Shown here: positions 54,999-62,360 of the stretch, piece after piece
Layout: every line of letters starts with the position of its first letter
How positions within the stretch are numbered: position 1 is the stretch's first letter
Assembly: GCF_027111355.2 (NCBI RefSeq)
Contig: NZ_CP114291.2
Span: 1,736,001 to 1,800,000 of the forward strand
Reading direction: 5' to 3'
Length of the DNA: 64,000 bases
DNA from: Flavobacterium eburneipallidum
GTDB lineage: Bacteria > Bacteroidota > Bacteroidia > Flavobacteriales > Flavobacteriaceae
The notes under the pieces: generated by a model
Databases searched by the model: none
Seen by the model: the letters and a program-made list of their open reading frames with translations, nothing else
Told to the model about the DNA's origin: nothing
Position numbers and translations under genes: made by a program

Positions 54999-55844
54999 TT
55001 AATTGGTTGTAAAAGGATAACCACAATGATAACAAAAATGGGCACTTTTATAATGATTTTCTGCGCCACAATTGCCGCATTTGTTTTTTTCTGGTTCGGT
55101 ATTATCAGTATTACTAGCGTTCGTTTTTGCAAATTCAGCAGTTACAATTCCCGTGGGAACAGCAATGATTCCGTAACCTAAAATCATAACCATTGAGGCG
55201 ATAAATTGTCCTAATGGAGTTCCTGGTGAAATGTCGCCATAGCCCACGGTTGTTAGGGTTACTATTGTCCAATAAATGCTTGTTGGTATGCTCGTAAATC
55301 CGTTTTCTTCTCCTTCGACTACATACATCAATGATCCAATAAGGATAGTACTAATAATGATAAAATAGAGGAAAATGGTAATTTTTCGTCTGCTGGCATC
55401 CAATGCTCTTAATAAATGCTGGGATTGCCCCATGAATTTTGGATGGTTTAATATTTTGAATAATCGTAGTAATCGCAAGGCTCGAATTACAGAAAAGACC
55501 TTTGATCCTACGAAGAAAAAGGACAGATACATGGGTAAAATAGCAATCAAATCGATAATACCGAAGAAACTGAAAATATATCTTCGAGGTGTATTGGTCG
55601 TAATGATTCGAAGGATATATTCAAGGGTGAAAAATACAGTTATAATCCATTCGAGGATAATGAGTTCATGATGGTATTTTACATCAAACCCTTTGACGGT
55701 TTCAAGCATAACACAAAAAACACTCAAGAGAATTAGTCCCAATAAAATCAGGTCAAATAATCTTCCAGCTTTTGTATCCGAACCATATATGATGATGTGG
55801 ATTCTTTGCCTGAGAATGTTGAGTTTTGTTTTTGGTTGTCGCAT
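54999..55844 (-). CDS. Voltage-gated K+ channel with C-terminal zinc ribbon
   Basis: A 281-residue six-helix ion channel. S4 carries regularly spaced charges (Arg121, Arg124, Arg127, Lys130), and the selectivity filter TVGYGD lies at 199-204, the K+ signature. The cytoplasmic tail ends with two CxxC pairs (Cys256/Cys259 and Cys271/Cys274), a zinc-ribbon-like fold. KvAP-like bacterial channels usually end shortly after S6, so the metal-binding tail may act as a tetramerisation or sensing element (inference). It lies 10 bases downstream of the exonuclease/GIY-YIG gene. Confidence 0.92.
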   Translation of the reverse strand: MRQPKTKLNILRQRIHIIIYGSDTKAGRLFDLILLGLILLSVFCVMLETVKGFDVKYHHELIILEWIITVFFTLEYILRIITTNTPRRYIFSFFGIIDLIAILPMYLSFFFVGSKVFSVIRALRLLRLFKILNHPKFMGQSQHLLRALDASRRKITIFLYFIIISTILIGSLMYVVEGEENGFTSIPTSIYWTIVTLTTVGYGDISPGTPLGQFIASMVMILGYGIIAVPTGIVTAEFAKTNASNTDNTEPEKNKCGNCGAENHYKSAHFCYHCGYPFTTN

Positions 55845-55854
55845 AATGCAAATA

Positions 55855-57216
55855 TTAGAATTTGATTATTTTCAAGGTTTTGCTTTTTCGGATATAAGCC
55901 TGAATAATATTTCGAGTATCTCGATTGTTCTCCATCGGAATAAGAATGTTTTTCAGGATTTCGATATTGGTAATTTGGTAATTCAAATCATAAAAAGCAT
56001 AGCCTTTGTAAATTCCGTTTTCAATTAAAACCGCACTGTGTTCACTACTATTTCGACCTTTGTCTATGATTATCAAATTGTTGTCTTCAAAACTATTTCT
56101 ATCGATAAATTCGAGTACTCTTAAATTGTATTCTTCGGGTAAAACTTCGCCAATACAAGCTCCATCACATTCTTTTGTTTTATATTGAAAACATTCTTTT
56201 TTAGTGATGTACAATCCTGTATACTTTTGGCACAAATGGTAATGCGATGTAATTCTAAACAACGCATTTTTTGCTTCTTGTAGGGAGGCGAAAGAAGTAA
56301 TTTCTTTTTTTCGACCATCTGCTTTTTGCAAAATTAAATTCAAATAGCCATTTTCATCTTTCTCGGCATAAAGTGCAAATTGAAAAATACTTTTTCTTTG
56401 CGCCCGATTAAGCATGGGTTTGTTGATTTTTATCTCTTGGCTTTCTTTCAATAAAGCTATGAGTTCACTGCCCGTTTCATCATAAGTTACGGTATAAACT
56501 TCGGTTTGAATTTTTTTGCATTTGGTTGTAGTTCCTGTAAAATGCTGATTGATGCGTTTTTTTATATTTCGGCTTTTTCCAATATATATGAGCTTTCCTT
56601 TTTCGTCGTGAACGTAATAAACCCCAGTTCGTGAAGGCAAACTTTCTACAATATCCATCAGTTTAGGAGCAATTCCTTTTTTGATTTCAAATTTGATGAG
56701 TTCTTTGACGATTTCTTTGTTCAAATCTTTATCCAAAAGCATTTTGAATAACTTCACAGTTGCCATTGCATCTCCGCTGGCACGATGTCTGTCTGCCATT
56801 GGGATTCCTAAAGCTCGAACCAATTTTCCAAGGCTGTGAGAAGGTTGTTCGGGTAATAATCTTTTGGATAATTCTACTGTACAAAGTGTTTTTACATTAA
56901 AGTCATAACCCAAACGACGAAATTCCGTGCGAAGTATTCGATAATCAAAATCGGCGTTGTGTGCCACCAAAACGCAATCGTTAGTCATTTCGATAATGCG
57001 TTTGGCTACTTCAAAAAACTTTGGAGCAGAGCGTAACATTGCATTATTAATTCCAGTCAATTTCACTACAAAAGGCTGAATCGGAATTTCAGGATTGACT
57101 AAACTAATGAACTGATCCACGATTTCGTGACCATCAAATTTATAAATAGCAATTTCCGTAATTCCTTCTTCGTTGAATTGTCCTCCTGTAGTTTCTATGT
57201 CGAGTATGGCGTACAA
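55855..57216 (-). CDS. DEDDh exonuclease fused to UvrC-like GIY-YIG nuclease
   Basis: A 453-residue two-nuclease protein. Residues 1-165 are a DnaQ-like 3'-5' exonuclease: Asp6 and Glu8 in LDIETTGG, Asp89 in HNADFDY, His144 and Asp149 in HRASGDA. Residues 195-275 are a GIY-YIG domain (GVYYVHDEKGKLIYIG, Arg216). The C-terminal part has four cysteines, Cys329, Cys342, Cys350 and Cys354, spaced x12-x7-x3, close to the [4Fe-4S] site I recall for UvrC. It is usually annotated as DNA polymerase III epsilon-like or Cho-like, and repair is its probable role. It lies upstream of the K+ channel gene with a 10-base gap. Confidence 0.9.
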   Translation of the reverse strand: MYAILDIETTGGQFNEEGITEIAIYKFDGHEIVDQFISLVNPEIPIQPFVVKLTGINNAMLRSAPKFFEVAKRIIEMTNDCVLVAHNADFDYRILRTEFRRLGYDFNVKTLCTVELSKRLLPEQPSHSLGKLVRALGIPMADRHRASGDAMATVKLFKMLLDKDLNKEIVKELIKFEIKKGIAPKLMDIVESLPSRTGVYYVHDEKGKLIYIGKSRNIKKRINQHFTGTTTKCKKIQTEVYTVTYDETGSELIALLKESQEIKINKPMLNRAQRKSIFQFALYAEKDENGYLNLILQKADGRKKEITSFASLQEAKNALFRITSHYHLCQKYTGLYITKKECFQYKTKECDGACIGEVLPEEYNLRVLEFIDRNSFEDNNLIIIDKGRNSSEHSAVLIENGIYKGYAFYDLNYQITNIEILKNILIPMENNRDTRNIIQAYIRKSKTLKIIKF

Positions 57217-57220
57217 AATA

Positions 57221-57280
57221 AGTGTTCGGTGTTCAGTTTTTAGTGTTCAGTTTCAGTTTGTCATTCCGTAGGAATCTTAT
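57221..57280. repeat. Short intergenic repeat cluster (GTGTTCAGTTT units)
   Basis: Imperfect tandem copies of GTGTTC(A/G)GTTT at 57222-57252, then CATTCCGTAGGAAT, itself a small dyad (ATTCC/GGAAT). The 10-mer AGTGTTCAGT also occurs between menB and menA at 43534. It resembles dispersed low-value intergenic repeats of Flavobacterium; no function is suggested. Confidence 0.4.
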
Positions 57281-57309
57281 CTTTATTAGGATCAAATTGC
57301 CATTGATAT

Positions 57310-57975
57310 TTATCGTCCCCCAAATATACTACTTCCTATCCGAACCATTGTACTTCCGCATTCAATTGCGAGTTGATAATCGCCAGACATTCCCATAGAA
57401 AGAGATTTCAGATTGCAGATTTCAGATTTCAGATTCTTATGATTGTCGAAAATTGATTTCAAATGCGTGAATTCTTTCTTGATTTGTTCTTGATTGTCCG
57501 TAAAAGTAGCCATTCCCATTAATCCAACGATTCGAATGTTTTTATAAATTTCATTGTTTTGAGTGATGAAACGAATAATTCCAGATAATTCATCTTCGTC
57601 TAAACCAAATTTACTTTCTTCTTCGGCGATATAAATTTGAAGCAAACAATCGATGATTCTATTGTTTTTTTTGGCTTGTCGGTTTATTTCGTGCAGTAAT
57701 TTCAAGCTGTCCACGCCGTGAATCAAACTCACGAAAGGCGCCATAAATTTGACCTTATTCGTCTGGACGTGACCAATCATGTGCCATTCGATGTCTTTTG
57801 GCATCGCTTCCCATTTCTCTGCCATTTCCTGGATTTTGTTTTCGCCAAAAATGCGTTGACCAGCATCGTAAGCTTCCATCAAATCAGGAATAGGTTTGGT
57901 TTTAGAAACAGCAACAAGGGTTACAGTTGATGGTAAAGTGGATTTTATTTGGAGGAGGTTATTTTTTATTGACAT
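57310..57975 (-). CDS. YggS family PLP-binding protein
   Basis: A 221-residue PLP homeostasis protein (PLPBP/YggS). The lysine in VAVSKTKP (residue about 25) binds PLP; FGENKIQEM, WHMIGHVQTNK and SMGMSGDYQLAIECGSTMVRIGS are hallmark motifs. It lacks catalytic activity and buffers cytosolic PLP. Its gene contains a 7-base tandem repeat (57404-57438) encoding an Asn-Leu-Lys-Ser-Glu-Ile-Cys type insertion just before SMGMSGD. It begins 1 base after the stop of a small exported-protein gene. Confidence 0.94.
   Translation of the reverse strand: MSIKNNLLQIKSTLPSTVTLVAVSKTKPIPDLMEAYDAGQRIFGENKIQEMAEKWEAMPKDIEWHMIGHVQTNKVKFMAPFVSLIHGVDSLKLLHEINRQAKKNNRIIDCLLQIYIAEEESKFGLDEDELSGIIRFITQNNEIYKNIRIVGLMGMATFTDNQEQIKKEFTHLKSIFDNHKNLKSEICNLKSLSMGMSGDYQLAIECGSTMVRIGSSIFGGR
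57404..57438. repeat. Heptamer tandem repeat within yggS
   Basis: GATTTCA, GATTGCA, GATTTCA, GATTTCA, then a partial GATTCTT, at 57404-57438 on the plus strand. It lies in the coding sequence, where it encodes a repetitive LKSEICNLKS-type stretch. Seven is not a multiple of three, so a change of one or two copies would shift the frame. Confidence 0.85.
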
Positions 57976-57976
57976 T

Positions 57977-58390
57977 TCAAGATTTAATTTTTAATCGTCC
58001 AATTATAATTCCTTTGGGATTTATTTTGTCGTAATATTTTAATATTATTTCTGCATTTCTATATTTCCCGAATAATAGATTTAATTTTTCTTTTTTGATT
58101 TTAAAACTTAAGCGAACATCATCATAAACAGAAACGGACTGAATTATTTTATTTTCGACAATAAATTCAATTTTCTTAAACGTTTTATCGCCAAAAAAAT
58201 CATAGAAAATATTAAAATTTAAACTTTTAAAATTATCGTTGAAATATATAATACCAATTTTTGATTTTTTTTCAAATTCATTACTTTTCAATAAAATTTT
58301 GTTGTCTTTGTAAAGCTGCCAATTTGTAATTGTATCAGCTCTCATAGAAAAGGATTGTATAGCTATAAAAATGAAAATTAGTTTTTTCAT
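57977..58390 (-). CDS. Hypothetical exported protein
   Basis: A 137-residue protein from ATG 58390 with a signal peptide (MKKLIFIFIAIQSFSMRADT). The upstream open extension to 58495 overlaps the dehydrogenase-like gene and is not used. The mature part is rich in Lys, Phe, Ile and Asn with strand-like segments (KIGIIYFNDNFKSLNFNIFYD). No family is recognised. It lies between the dehydrogenase-like gene (4-base gap) and yggS (1-base gap), so it belongs to a tight operon. It is more AT-rich than its neighbours. Confidence 0.62.
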   Translation of the reverse strand: MKKLIFIFIAIQSFSMRADTITNWQLYKDNKILLKSNEFEKKSKIGIIYFNDNFKSLNFNIFYDFFGDKTFKKIEFIVENKIIQSVSVYDDVRLSFKIKKEKLNLLFGKYRNAEIILKYYDKINPKGIIIGRLKIKS

Positions 58391-58394
58391 AACT

Positions 58395-58949
58395 TTAATT
58401 AAACTGCTTCGCCACTTTCTCTGCTTTTTTACTTTCACCAAAACCATAGTACTCAAGCGCAGATTTATCCAGTTTTTGAAACAAATTAAGGACAATTGGA
58501 TTGATTTCAGTATTGGAATTATCAGATTCTAATAAAAAATTCAAACCAATAAGTCGTTCAGGATGCGCTATGATTTTACTTATCGAATCAATGCAATTAT
58601 TTTGAGTTACAAAAATCGTATTGTGTGAACAAATTTCATTCAATTGCTTAAAAATTTTCAGTTTTAAGTCCAGATTTTCAGTGGATGCTTCAACAACCAA
58701 ATCCACACCTACAACTCCGTCTTCAATATCCGTATAGGTAATTATGTTATTTAAGGTCTTGAACTTATCTTCTTCGGAAATGGTTCCTTTGGCAACCATT
58801 CGGTCTAAATTGGCAAAAATAGTTGCCATTCCTTTATCCAAAGCTTTCTCGGAAACATCAATCAGTTTTACGGTGAAGCCACTTTGTGCAAAAGTATGCG
58901 CAATGCCGTTGCCCATTGTTCCTGTTCCGATGACGGCAATTATTTTCAT
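58395..58949 (-). CDS. Truncated 3-hydroxyacyl-CoA dehydrogenase-like protein (NAD-binding domain only)
   Basis: A 184-residue protein. The N-terminal Rossmann domain of 3-hydroxyacyl-CoA dehydrogenase is complete (VIGTGTMGNGIAHTFAQSGF; VVEASTENLDLKLKIF), but the normal proteins are about 285-300 residues. The catalytic His of the usual HFMNP motif is replaced (GLNFLLE, Asn137), the NTSS-type serine region reads TQNNCID, and the C-terminal helical dimerisation domain is absent. It instead ends in a short Lys-rich tail. I infer a non-catalytic NAD-binding remnant or repurposed protein. It sits 3 bases after the Gfo/Idh gene and 4 before the next gene. Confidence 0.8.
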   Translation of the reverse strand: MKIIAVIGTGTMGNGIAHTFAQSGFTVKLIDVSEKALDKGMATIFANLDRMVAKGTISEEDKFKTLNNIITYTDIEDGVVGVDLVVEASTENLDLKLKIFKQLNEICSHNTIFVTQNNCIDSISKIIAHPERLIGLNFLLESDNSNTEINPIVLNLFQKLDKSALEYYGFGESKKAEKVAKQFN

Positions 58950-58952
58950 CTT

Positions 58953-59918
58953 TTATTTTTTGAAACAATCAATAATTTGGTAAGCAACACGCAATGCTTC
59001 TGTAGCTTGTTCCAAAGTCACAACAGGAGTAGTATCGTTATTGATAGCATCTGCAAAGGATTCTAATTCATCCAGAATGGCATTATTTTGCTCCACATCA
59101 GGATTAGAAAAGTAGATTTGTTTTTTAACCCCTTCGGCATTTTGCAGAATAATGTCAAAATCACCAGGGATTTCTGGTGCGTCTTTCATTTTTACGACCT
59201 CACATTTTTTCTCTAAAAAGTCAACAGAGATATAAGCATCTTTTTGGAAGAAACGTGATTTACGCATATTTTTAAGGGAAATTCTGCTCGCTGTTAAATT
59301 AGCAACACAGCCATTTTCGAATTCAATTCGAGCATTGGCAATATCAGGAGTTTCACTAATTACCGAAACACCGCTGGCATGAACGTCTTTAACTTTCGAA
59401 TTCACTACACTCAAAATCGCATCAATATCGTGAATCATCAAGTCTAAAACCACAGGAACATCCGTACCACGAGGATTGAATTCGGCCAAACGATGCGTTT
59501 CAATAAACATCGGGTTTTCAATCATATCCTTTGTGGCTTTAAACGCAGGATTGAATCTTTCTACGTGTCCTACTTGGCCTTTTACCTTGTATTCATTAGC
59601 CAAAGCTATAATTTCTTCTGCTTCGGCAACGGTGGTAGAAATAGGTTTTTCTATAAACACGTGTTTGCCTGATTTGATAGCAACTCTAGCACATTTGTAA
59701 TGAGAAAGCGTTGGTGTTACAATGTCAATCACATCAACAGCATGGATTAATGTGGCAATGGTGGAGAATTGTTTGTATCCAAATTCTTGTGCTACTTTTG
59801 CTCCGTTTTCATGATTTTCGTCATAAAAACCAACTAATTCGTATTTTTCAGATTGTTGTAATAATCGTAAATGTATTTTTCCAAGGTGTCCAGCACCTAA
59901 AACTCCTACTTTTAACAT
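58953..59918 (-). CDS. Gfo/Idh/MocA family oxidoreductase
   Basis: A 321-residue NAD(P)-dependent oxidoreductase. Rossmann GVLGAGHLGKIHLRLL at the start, conserved EKP in HVFIEKPISTTVAEAEEI, and the C-terminal alpha/beta domain with GHVERFNPAFKATKDM and DLMIHDIDAILSVV. The family acts on sugars or related polyols, with many undefined members. It leads a compact minus-strand operon (gaps of 3, 4 and 1 bases to the next three genes), so all are likely cotranscribed. The substrate is unknown. Confidence 0.92.
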   Translation of the reverse strand: MLKVGVLGAGHLGKIHLRLLQQSEKYELVGFYDENHENGAKVAQEFGYKQFSTIATLIHAVDVIDIVTPTLSHYKCARVAIKSGKHVFIEKPISTTVAEAEEIIALANEYKVKGQVGHVERFNPAFKATKDMIENPMFIETHRLAEFNPRGTDVPVVLDLMIHDIDAILSVVNSKVKDVHASGVSVISETPDIANARIEFENGCVANLTASRISLKNMRKSRFFQKDAYISVDFLEKKCEVVKMKDAPEIPGDFDIILQNAEGVKKQIYFSNPDVEQNNAILDELESFADAINNDTTPVVTLEQATEALRVAYQIIDCFKK

Positions 59919-60050
59919 AAAAAAAGATTTTTAACAAATGTATAATTATTTTATTAATGGCGTAAAGTTTGAGGTTTAAAGTTTTAGAAATTCGTACTTG
60001 ATTTTTGAGATTTTAAAGTTTAATTTTACCAAAATAAACTAGCCAAAATT

Positions 60051-60692
60051 TTGAAAGACACTGCCAAACATCAAGGACTTCGTAATCAATTAGTAACCCT
60101 TTTGAAAGGAAAAGGAATTACTGATAAAAGTGTTTTGGAAGCCATCAATAAAATTCCAAGACATCTTTTTTTGAATTCTAGTTTTGCTGATTTTGCTTAT
60201 CAGGATAAGGCTTTTCCTATTGCCGCTGGTCAAACGATTTCGCAACCTTATACAGTCGCTTTTCAAAGTCAACTATTGGAAGTGCAAAAAGATCACAAAA
60301 TCCTAGAAATAGGAACAGGTTCAGGCTATCAAACGGCTGTTTTGTGTTTGATGGGTGCAAAAGTTTACAGCGTAGAAAGACAAAATGAACTATTCAAACA
60401 AACCTCGATTTTATTGCCAAAATTAGGAATCAGACCCAAACATCTTTCTTTTGGAGATGGTTATAAAGGTTTGCCTAATCATGCTCCTTTTGATAGTATT
60501 ATTGTAACAGCAGGTGCGCCAATAATTCCGCAGGCTTTGATGGCTCAATTAAAGATAGGAGGAAGGTTGGTTATTCCGCTTGGTGAAGAAAATCAGATTA
60601 TGACTTTGCTAATCCGAAAGAATGAAACCCAGTTTGAGAAACACGAGTTTGGAGATTTTAAATTCGTCCCTTTATTAGAAAATAAAAATTAA
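60051..60692 (+). CDS. pcm: Protein-L-isoaspartate O-methyltransferase
   Basis: A 213-residue SAM-dependent enzyme repairing isoaspartyl residues in aged proteins. Motifs: GITDKSVLEAINKIPRHLF, the substrate-binding AFPIAAGQTISQPYTVA, SAM motif ILEIGTGSGYQTAVL, YSVERQ, FDSIIVTAGAP and GGRLVIPLG. The start is TTG 60051; no in-frame ATG precedes the conserved region. A palindromic terminator follows 4 bases after the stop. Confidence 0.96.
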   Translation: MKDTAKHQGLRNQLVTLLKGKGITDKSVLEAINKIPRHLFLNSSFADFAYQDKAFPIAAGQTISQPYTVAFQSQLLEVQKDHKILEIGTGSGYQTAVLCLMGAKVYSVERQNELFKQTSILLPKLGIRPKHLSFGDGYKGLPNHAPFDSIIVTAGAPIIPQALMAQLKIGGRLVIPLGEENQIMTLLIRKNETQFEKHEFGDFKFVPLLENKN

Positions 60693-60695
60693 AAC

Positions 60696-60720
60696 AAAAT
60701 CCCGCAATTGCGGGATTTTT
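60696..60720. terminator. Bidirectional terminator between pcm and the Fic gene
   Basis: A perfect 10-bp stem (AAAATCCCGC at 60696-60705 with 60710-60719) around AATT, flanked by A and T tracts. It serves pcm and the converging XRE-Fic gene. The Fic stop codon (60719-60721) overlaps the end of the stem. Confidence 0.92.
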
Positions 60721-61768
60721 ATTGACCAATAATCGCTAGATAACGTTCTAAACTTTCTTTCTCGATTTGAGCAATAAATAAGAGAAAATCTTCTTTATTG
60801 TTTTTGGTTTGAGCGGTTTCTAGCGCTGTATAATACTGCATTCTGTTTTCGTAATCTCCTTTGATATTAGCAATTACATAGCCATTTTGCAATAGAATAA
60901 GATTCATTACCAAACGAGAAGTTCTTCCGTTTCCATCAATAAAAGGATGAATAGTAACCAAACGCTCGTGCATTTCTCCAGCCAAAACTATGGGATGTAA
61001 GCTGTTTTTATGGGTTTCATACCAAATAAAAAAATCTTCCATTTCCTTGCTAACCATAAAAGGTTGAGGAGGCATAAACGGACTTCCTTTTATCATCACT
61101 TGAACTTTGCGGTAACGACCTGCATCTTCAGGATTGATACCTCGTAAAATCAAGTTGTGAATAGATAAAACTTCTCGCTCATTTAAAGGCGTATTTTTAT
61201 CCATCAAATGTTTGATATATCCAATAGCTTCTTGATGATTGATTACTTCAAGATGTTCTCGCATACTTTTTCCAGAAATAGTCAAGCCTTCGTTGATGAC
61301 CAAATCTGTTTCACGAAGTGTCATAGTGTTTCCTTCGATGCGATTGCTTTCAAAAGTATATTCAAGTTCCAATGCTTGTGCAATTCTATAACTATCAAAT
61401 TGACGAAATTGATTTAATTTTGCTTTCAAAATGTCAATTTCTTCTAGAATAGTCAATAGTTTTTTGGAAAGTGATTTTTTTGTAACAACATAATTGTTAT
61501 TCATTTCTTCGCTTACCATATTGATAGCTTTTAGAGCAAATTCATCATTTCCAATTTCGTAAAGGATTTTCTCTTTGAGCCAAGCAACCATCAAGGTTTC
61601 AAAATCAATATCCAATAAAGAAGCCAATTTAACAATTTGATCTTTGGTTGGTTTTCTAGATCCGTTTTCGAATTTGCTGATTAGCGCTTGATCAATTCCT
61701 AAAAGTTGTGCCACTTCTCTTGTTTTCAATCCTTTTTGCTCTCTTGCATTTTTGAGTAGTGTTTTCAT
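60719..61768 (-). CDS. XRE helix-turn-helix protein with Fic (AMPylase) domain
   Basis: A 349-residue protein. Residues 1-60 form an XRE helix-turn-helix (NAREQKGLKTREVAQLLGID). After a helical linker comes an autoinhibitory helix motif SNRIEG (141-146), fitting (S/T)xxxE(G/N), and the Fic active site HPFIDGNGRTSR (274-285). This is the self-inhibited class with the inhibitory helix N-terminal to the Fic core. Fic proteins transfer AMP or other groups to protein targets; the DNA-binding domain suggests the protein also controls its own gene. It is probably monocistronic, with its own promoter and a perfect palindrome at 61792-61813. Confidence 0.93.
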   Translation of the reverse strand: MKTLLKNAREQKGLKTREVAQLLGIDQALISKFENGSRKPTKDQIVKLASLLDIDFETLMVAWLKEKILYEIGNDEFALKAINMVSEEMNNNYVVTKKSLSKKLLTILEEIDILKAKLNQFRQFDSYRIAQALELEYTFESNRIEGNTMTLRETDLVINEGLTISGKSMREHLEVINHQEAIGYIKHLMDKNTPLNEREVLSIHNLILRGINPEDAGRYRKVQVMIKGSPFMPPQPFMVSKEMEDFFIWYETHKNSLHPIVLAGEMHERLVTIHPFIDGNGRTSRLVMNLILLQNGYVIANIKGDYENRMQYYTALETAQTKNNKEDFLLFIAQIEKESLERYLAIIGQ

Positions 61769-61791
61769 TTTTATATACTTTATATGTCAAG

Positions 61792-61813
61792 ACAAATTTA
61801 GTCATAAATTTGT
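61792..61813 (-). promoter_or_regulatory. Palindromic operator over the -7 box of the XRE-Fic gene
   Basis: Perfect inverted repeat ACAAATTTA-GTCA-TAAATTTGT (9-4-9). On the minus strand its proximal half supplies TAAATTTG (61800-61793), an exact -7 box, 24 bases before the ATG at 61768. A repressor bound here would block the promoter. The XRE domain of the encoded Fic protein is the natural candidate, by inference. Confidence 0.6.
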
Positions 61814-61818
61814 AATAA

Positions 61819-61852
61819 AAAAAATCTTTCCAAAATTTTAGAAAGATTTTTT
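61819..61852 (-). terminator. smpB terminator overlapping the end of the coding sequence
   Basis: A 12-bp stem (61819-61830 with 61841-61852) around a 10-base loop. On the minus strand the left stem lies in the last smpB codons, the stop codon 61840-61838 falls in the loop, and a T run follows. It separates smpB from the downstream Fic gene. Confidence 0.8.
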
Positions 61853-62290
61853 TATTCTGTCCAAATCGCGTTTGGTGTCTTGTTCTTTCAAGGATTCTCG
61901 TTTATCGTATGTTTTTTTTCCTTTGCAAAGGCCAATTTCGAGTTTTGCTATTCCTTTTTCGTTGGTAAACAGTTTTAGAGGAACGATGGTTAATCCTTTA
62001 GCTTGAACACTTCGAGCAAGTCCTTTCAATTCACGTTTGTTCAGCAATAATTTGCGTTCGCTTCTGGATTTATGATTAAATTGATTGCCAAAAGCATATT
62101 CTTCGATATAAGTATTGATAGCGAAAAGTTCTGTTCCGCTAAATTCGCAGAAACTTTCGGTGATATTGGCTTTCCCTAAACGAATGGATTTTATTTCGGT
62201 TCCAGCCAAAACGATTCCAGCGGTAAATTTTTCGAGTATTTCGTAATCGAATCGGGCTCTTTTATTAAGTATGTTGACGTTTTTTTGCAT
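61838..62290 (-). CDS. smpB: SsrA-binding protein
   Basis: Trans-translation cofactor that delivers tmRNA to stalled ribosomes. From ATG 62290 the protein has 150 residues, normal for SmpB. ILNKRARFDYEILEKFTAGI, GTEIKSIRLGKANITESFCEF and the basic C-terminal tail (GKKTYDKRESLKEQDTKRDL) are characteristic. An open frame extends to 62359 but encodes a Phe/Ile-rich stretch upstream of the promoter and is not used. No tmRNA gene was recognised in the window. Confidence 0.97.
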   Translation of the reverse strand: MQKNVNILNKRARFDYEILEKFTAGIVLAGTEIKSIRLGKANITESFCEFSGTELFAINTYIEEYAFGNQFNHKSRSERKLLLNKRELKGLARSVQAKGLTIVPLKLFTNEKGIAKLEIGLCKGKKTYDKRESLKEQDTKRDLDRIKKSF

Positions 62291-62297
62291 GGGACAG

Positions 62298-62329
62298 CAA
62301 ATGTAAATACAAATGAATGAAACACCAAA
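62298..62329 (-). promoter_or_regulatory. Promoter of smpB
   Basis: On the minus strand: TTTG (62329-62326), a 20-base spacer, then TACATTTG (62305-62298). Both boxes and the spacing match the Bacteroidetes consensus well. The ATG at 62290 is only 7 bases beyond the -7 box, so the leader would be absent or a few bases long. Confidence 0.65.
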
Positions 62330-62348
62330 GAAATATATAAAAATGCCA

Positions 62349-62356
62349 TAAATTTG
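62349..62356 (+). promoter_or_regulatory. Putative -7 box of the VF530 gene
   Basis: TAAATTTG, an exact TAnnTTTG match, ending 4 bases before the ATG at 62361. The mRNA would be leaderless or nearly so. No -33 TTTG was found at the expected distance. Confidence 0.45.
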
Positions 62357-62360
62357 CAAT

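Noticed and set aside
57221..57280. Possible promoter or operator array from the GTGTTCAGTTT copies
   Set aside because: The copies are imperfect and irregularly spaced and resemble low-complexity intergenic repeats, one of which also occurs between menB and menA.
58391..58495. Extension of the small exported protein into the dehydrogenase-like gene
   Set aside because: It would hide the signal peptide, and it overlaps a well-supported gene. ATG 58390 is preferred.
62291..62359. N-terminal extension of SmpB
   Set aside because: It runs through the smpB promoter boxes and encodes a Phe/Ile-rich stretch absent from SmpB proteins.
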